A model generated the notes under the pieces. The model was not told the origin of the DNA and ran no database searches. It saw only the letters and a program-made list of their open reading frames with translations. Source: Ruminococcus sp. (GTDB lineage: Bacteria > Bacillota > Clostridia > Oscillospirales > Ruminococcaceae). Taken from it: a stretch of DNA of 13,817 nt. Position numbers and translations under genes: made by a program. Below, piece after piece: positions 13,668 to 13,817 of this stretch (position 1 is its first letter; every line of letters starts with the position of its first letter). Where the stretch lies: NCBI GenBank assembly GCA_017961625.1, contig JAGCWY010000007.1, forward strand, positions 1 to 13,817, in the 5' to 3' direction.

Positions 13668-13701
13668 GTCACGGTACGTACCGTTCGGTACACGGCGGTT
13701 C
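13668..13701 (-). ncRNA. Group II intron domain V, degenerate lower stem
   Basis: A 34-nt hairpin. The 5' strand GAACCGCCGTG and tip GTACC-GAAC-GGTAC follow the bacterial consensus I know. The 3' strand reads TACGTACCGTGACT where relatives have TACGTACGGTGGT, so two pairs of the lower stem are lost. Domain V is the catalytic core, so splicing is probably weakened or lost. Confidence 0.7.
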
Positions 13702-13817
13702 AACCAACTTTACAAAGAAGTATTCTCCCTTGCACTGTTTCTTCTAAGTTCCTTTTGCTTAACCGCCTTTGATACTATCGACAGACGTCGTATCAGCTAC
13801 TGAACTTAGATTACTTC

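Larger units (their letters stand above)
13629..13817 (-). mobile_element. 3' end of a group II intron (domains IV/V/VI), continuing beyond the window
   Basis: Read on the minus strand, the stretch ends with the characteristic TTGGTTGAACCGCCGTG, a GTACCGAACGGTAC hairpin, then TTGAGAGGTCGGCGG and a final TATTCGAT, as in bacterial group II introns whose 3' ends read near CTACTCGAT. The upstream part (13702-13817) is structured: CTAAGTTC (13744-13751) is complementary to GAACTTAG (13802-13809), and TGATAC (13770-13775) to GTATCA (13790-13795). No reverse transcriptase coding is visible in these bases, and two of the three minus frames close almost immediately. The rest of the element lies outside. 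The 3' boundary (13629) is placed by the terminal AT and is accurate to a base or two. Confidence 0.75.

Overview
The window looks like chromosomal DNA of a fibre-degrading Ruminococcus, closest in style to R. flavefaciens. The main pointers are the C-terminal dockerin of a secreted protein (a GDANLDG calcium loop and a SLANPNKY motif after a long poly-threonine linker), BspA-type leucine-rich-repeat surface proteins, and low-GC promoters of the form TTGACA-17 bp-TATAAT. The species is inferred from family style; no search was run.

Layout, plus-strand half. Bases 1-360 are the 3' end of a dockerin-bearing extracellular (probably cellulosomal) protein, closed by a strong terminator. A consensus promoter at 573-601 then drives a CpsB/YwqE-type PHP protein-tyrosine phosphatase (724-1437) and, 2 bp later, a membrane CapD/WbpM-type UDP-sugar 4,6-dehydratase (1440-3428). 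This is the regulatory and first-sugar part of a capsule or exopolysaccharide pathway. A small hairpin over the dehydratase stop codon precedes a FliB-like cysteine-rich protein (3466-4515). A second promoter (4553-4581) starts a two-gene operon of signal-peptide, LRR_5, single-TM surface proteins (4634-6895 and 6888-8339). They overlap by 8 bp, and the second starts at a TTG behind a full GGAGG. A hairpin at 8431-8469 acts as terminator in both directions.

Layout, minus-strand half. From right to left: the 3' end of a group II intron with domains V and VI (13629-13817), a perfect promoter (13561-13589), a leader of about 185 nt with a hairpin and a possible small ORF, a CNNM/CorC-type CBS membrane protein (13367-12048), an unrecognised three-TM protein (12001-11327), a perfect promoter that begins 2 bp past that stop codon (11296-11324), prolyl-tRNA synthetase proS (11152-9710), a palindrome-rich intergenic patch (9456-9708), RNase HI apparently starting at ATC (9431-8991), and a stand-alone EF-Tu domain-II protein (8938-8522).

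There is no CRISPR array, phage module, toxin-antitoxin pair or defence island in this stretch. The points most worth a second look are the free EF-Tu domain-II protein with an amphipathic start, the LRR pair with charged cytoplasmic tails and internal module duplication, the FliB-like protein beside glycan genes, the ATC start of RNase HI, the palindrome cluster, the degenerate domain V of the intron, and the structured leader of the CNNM gene.
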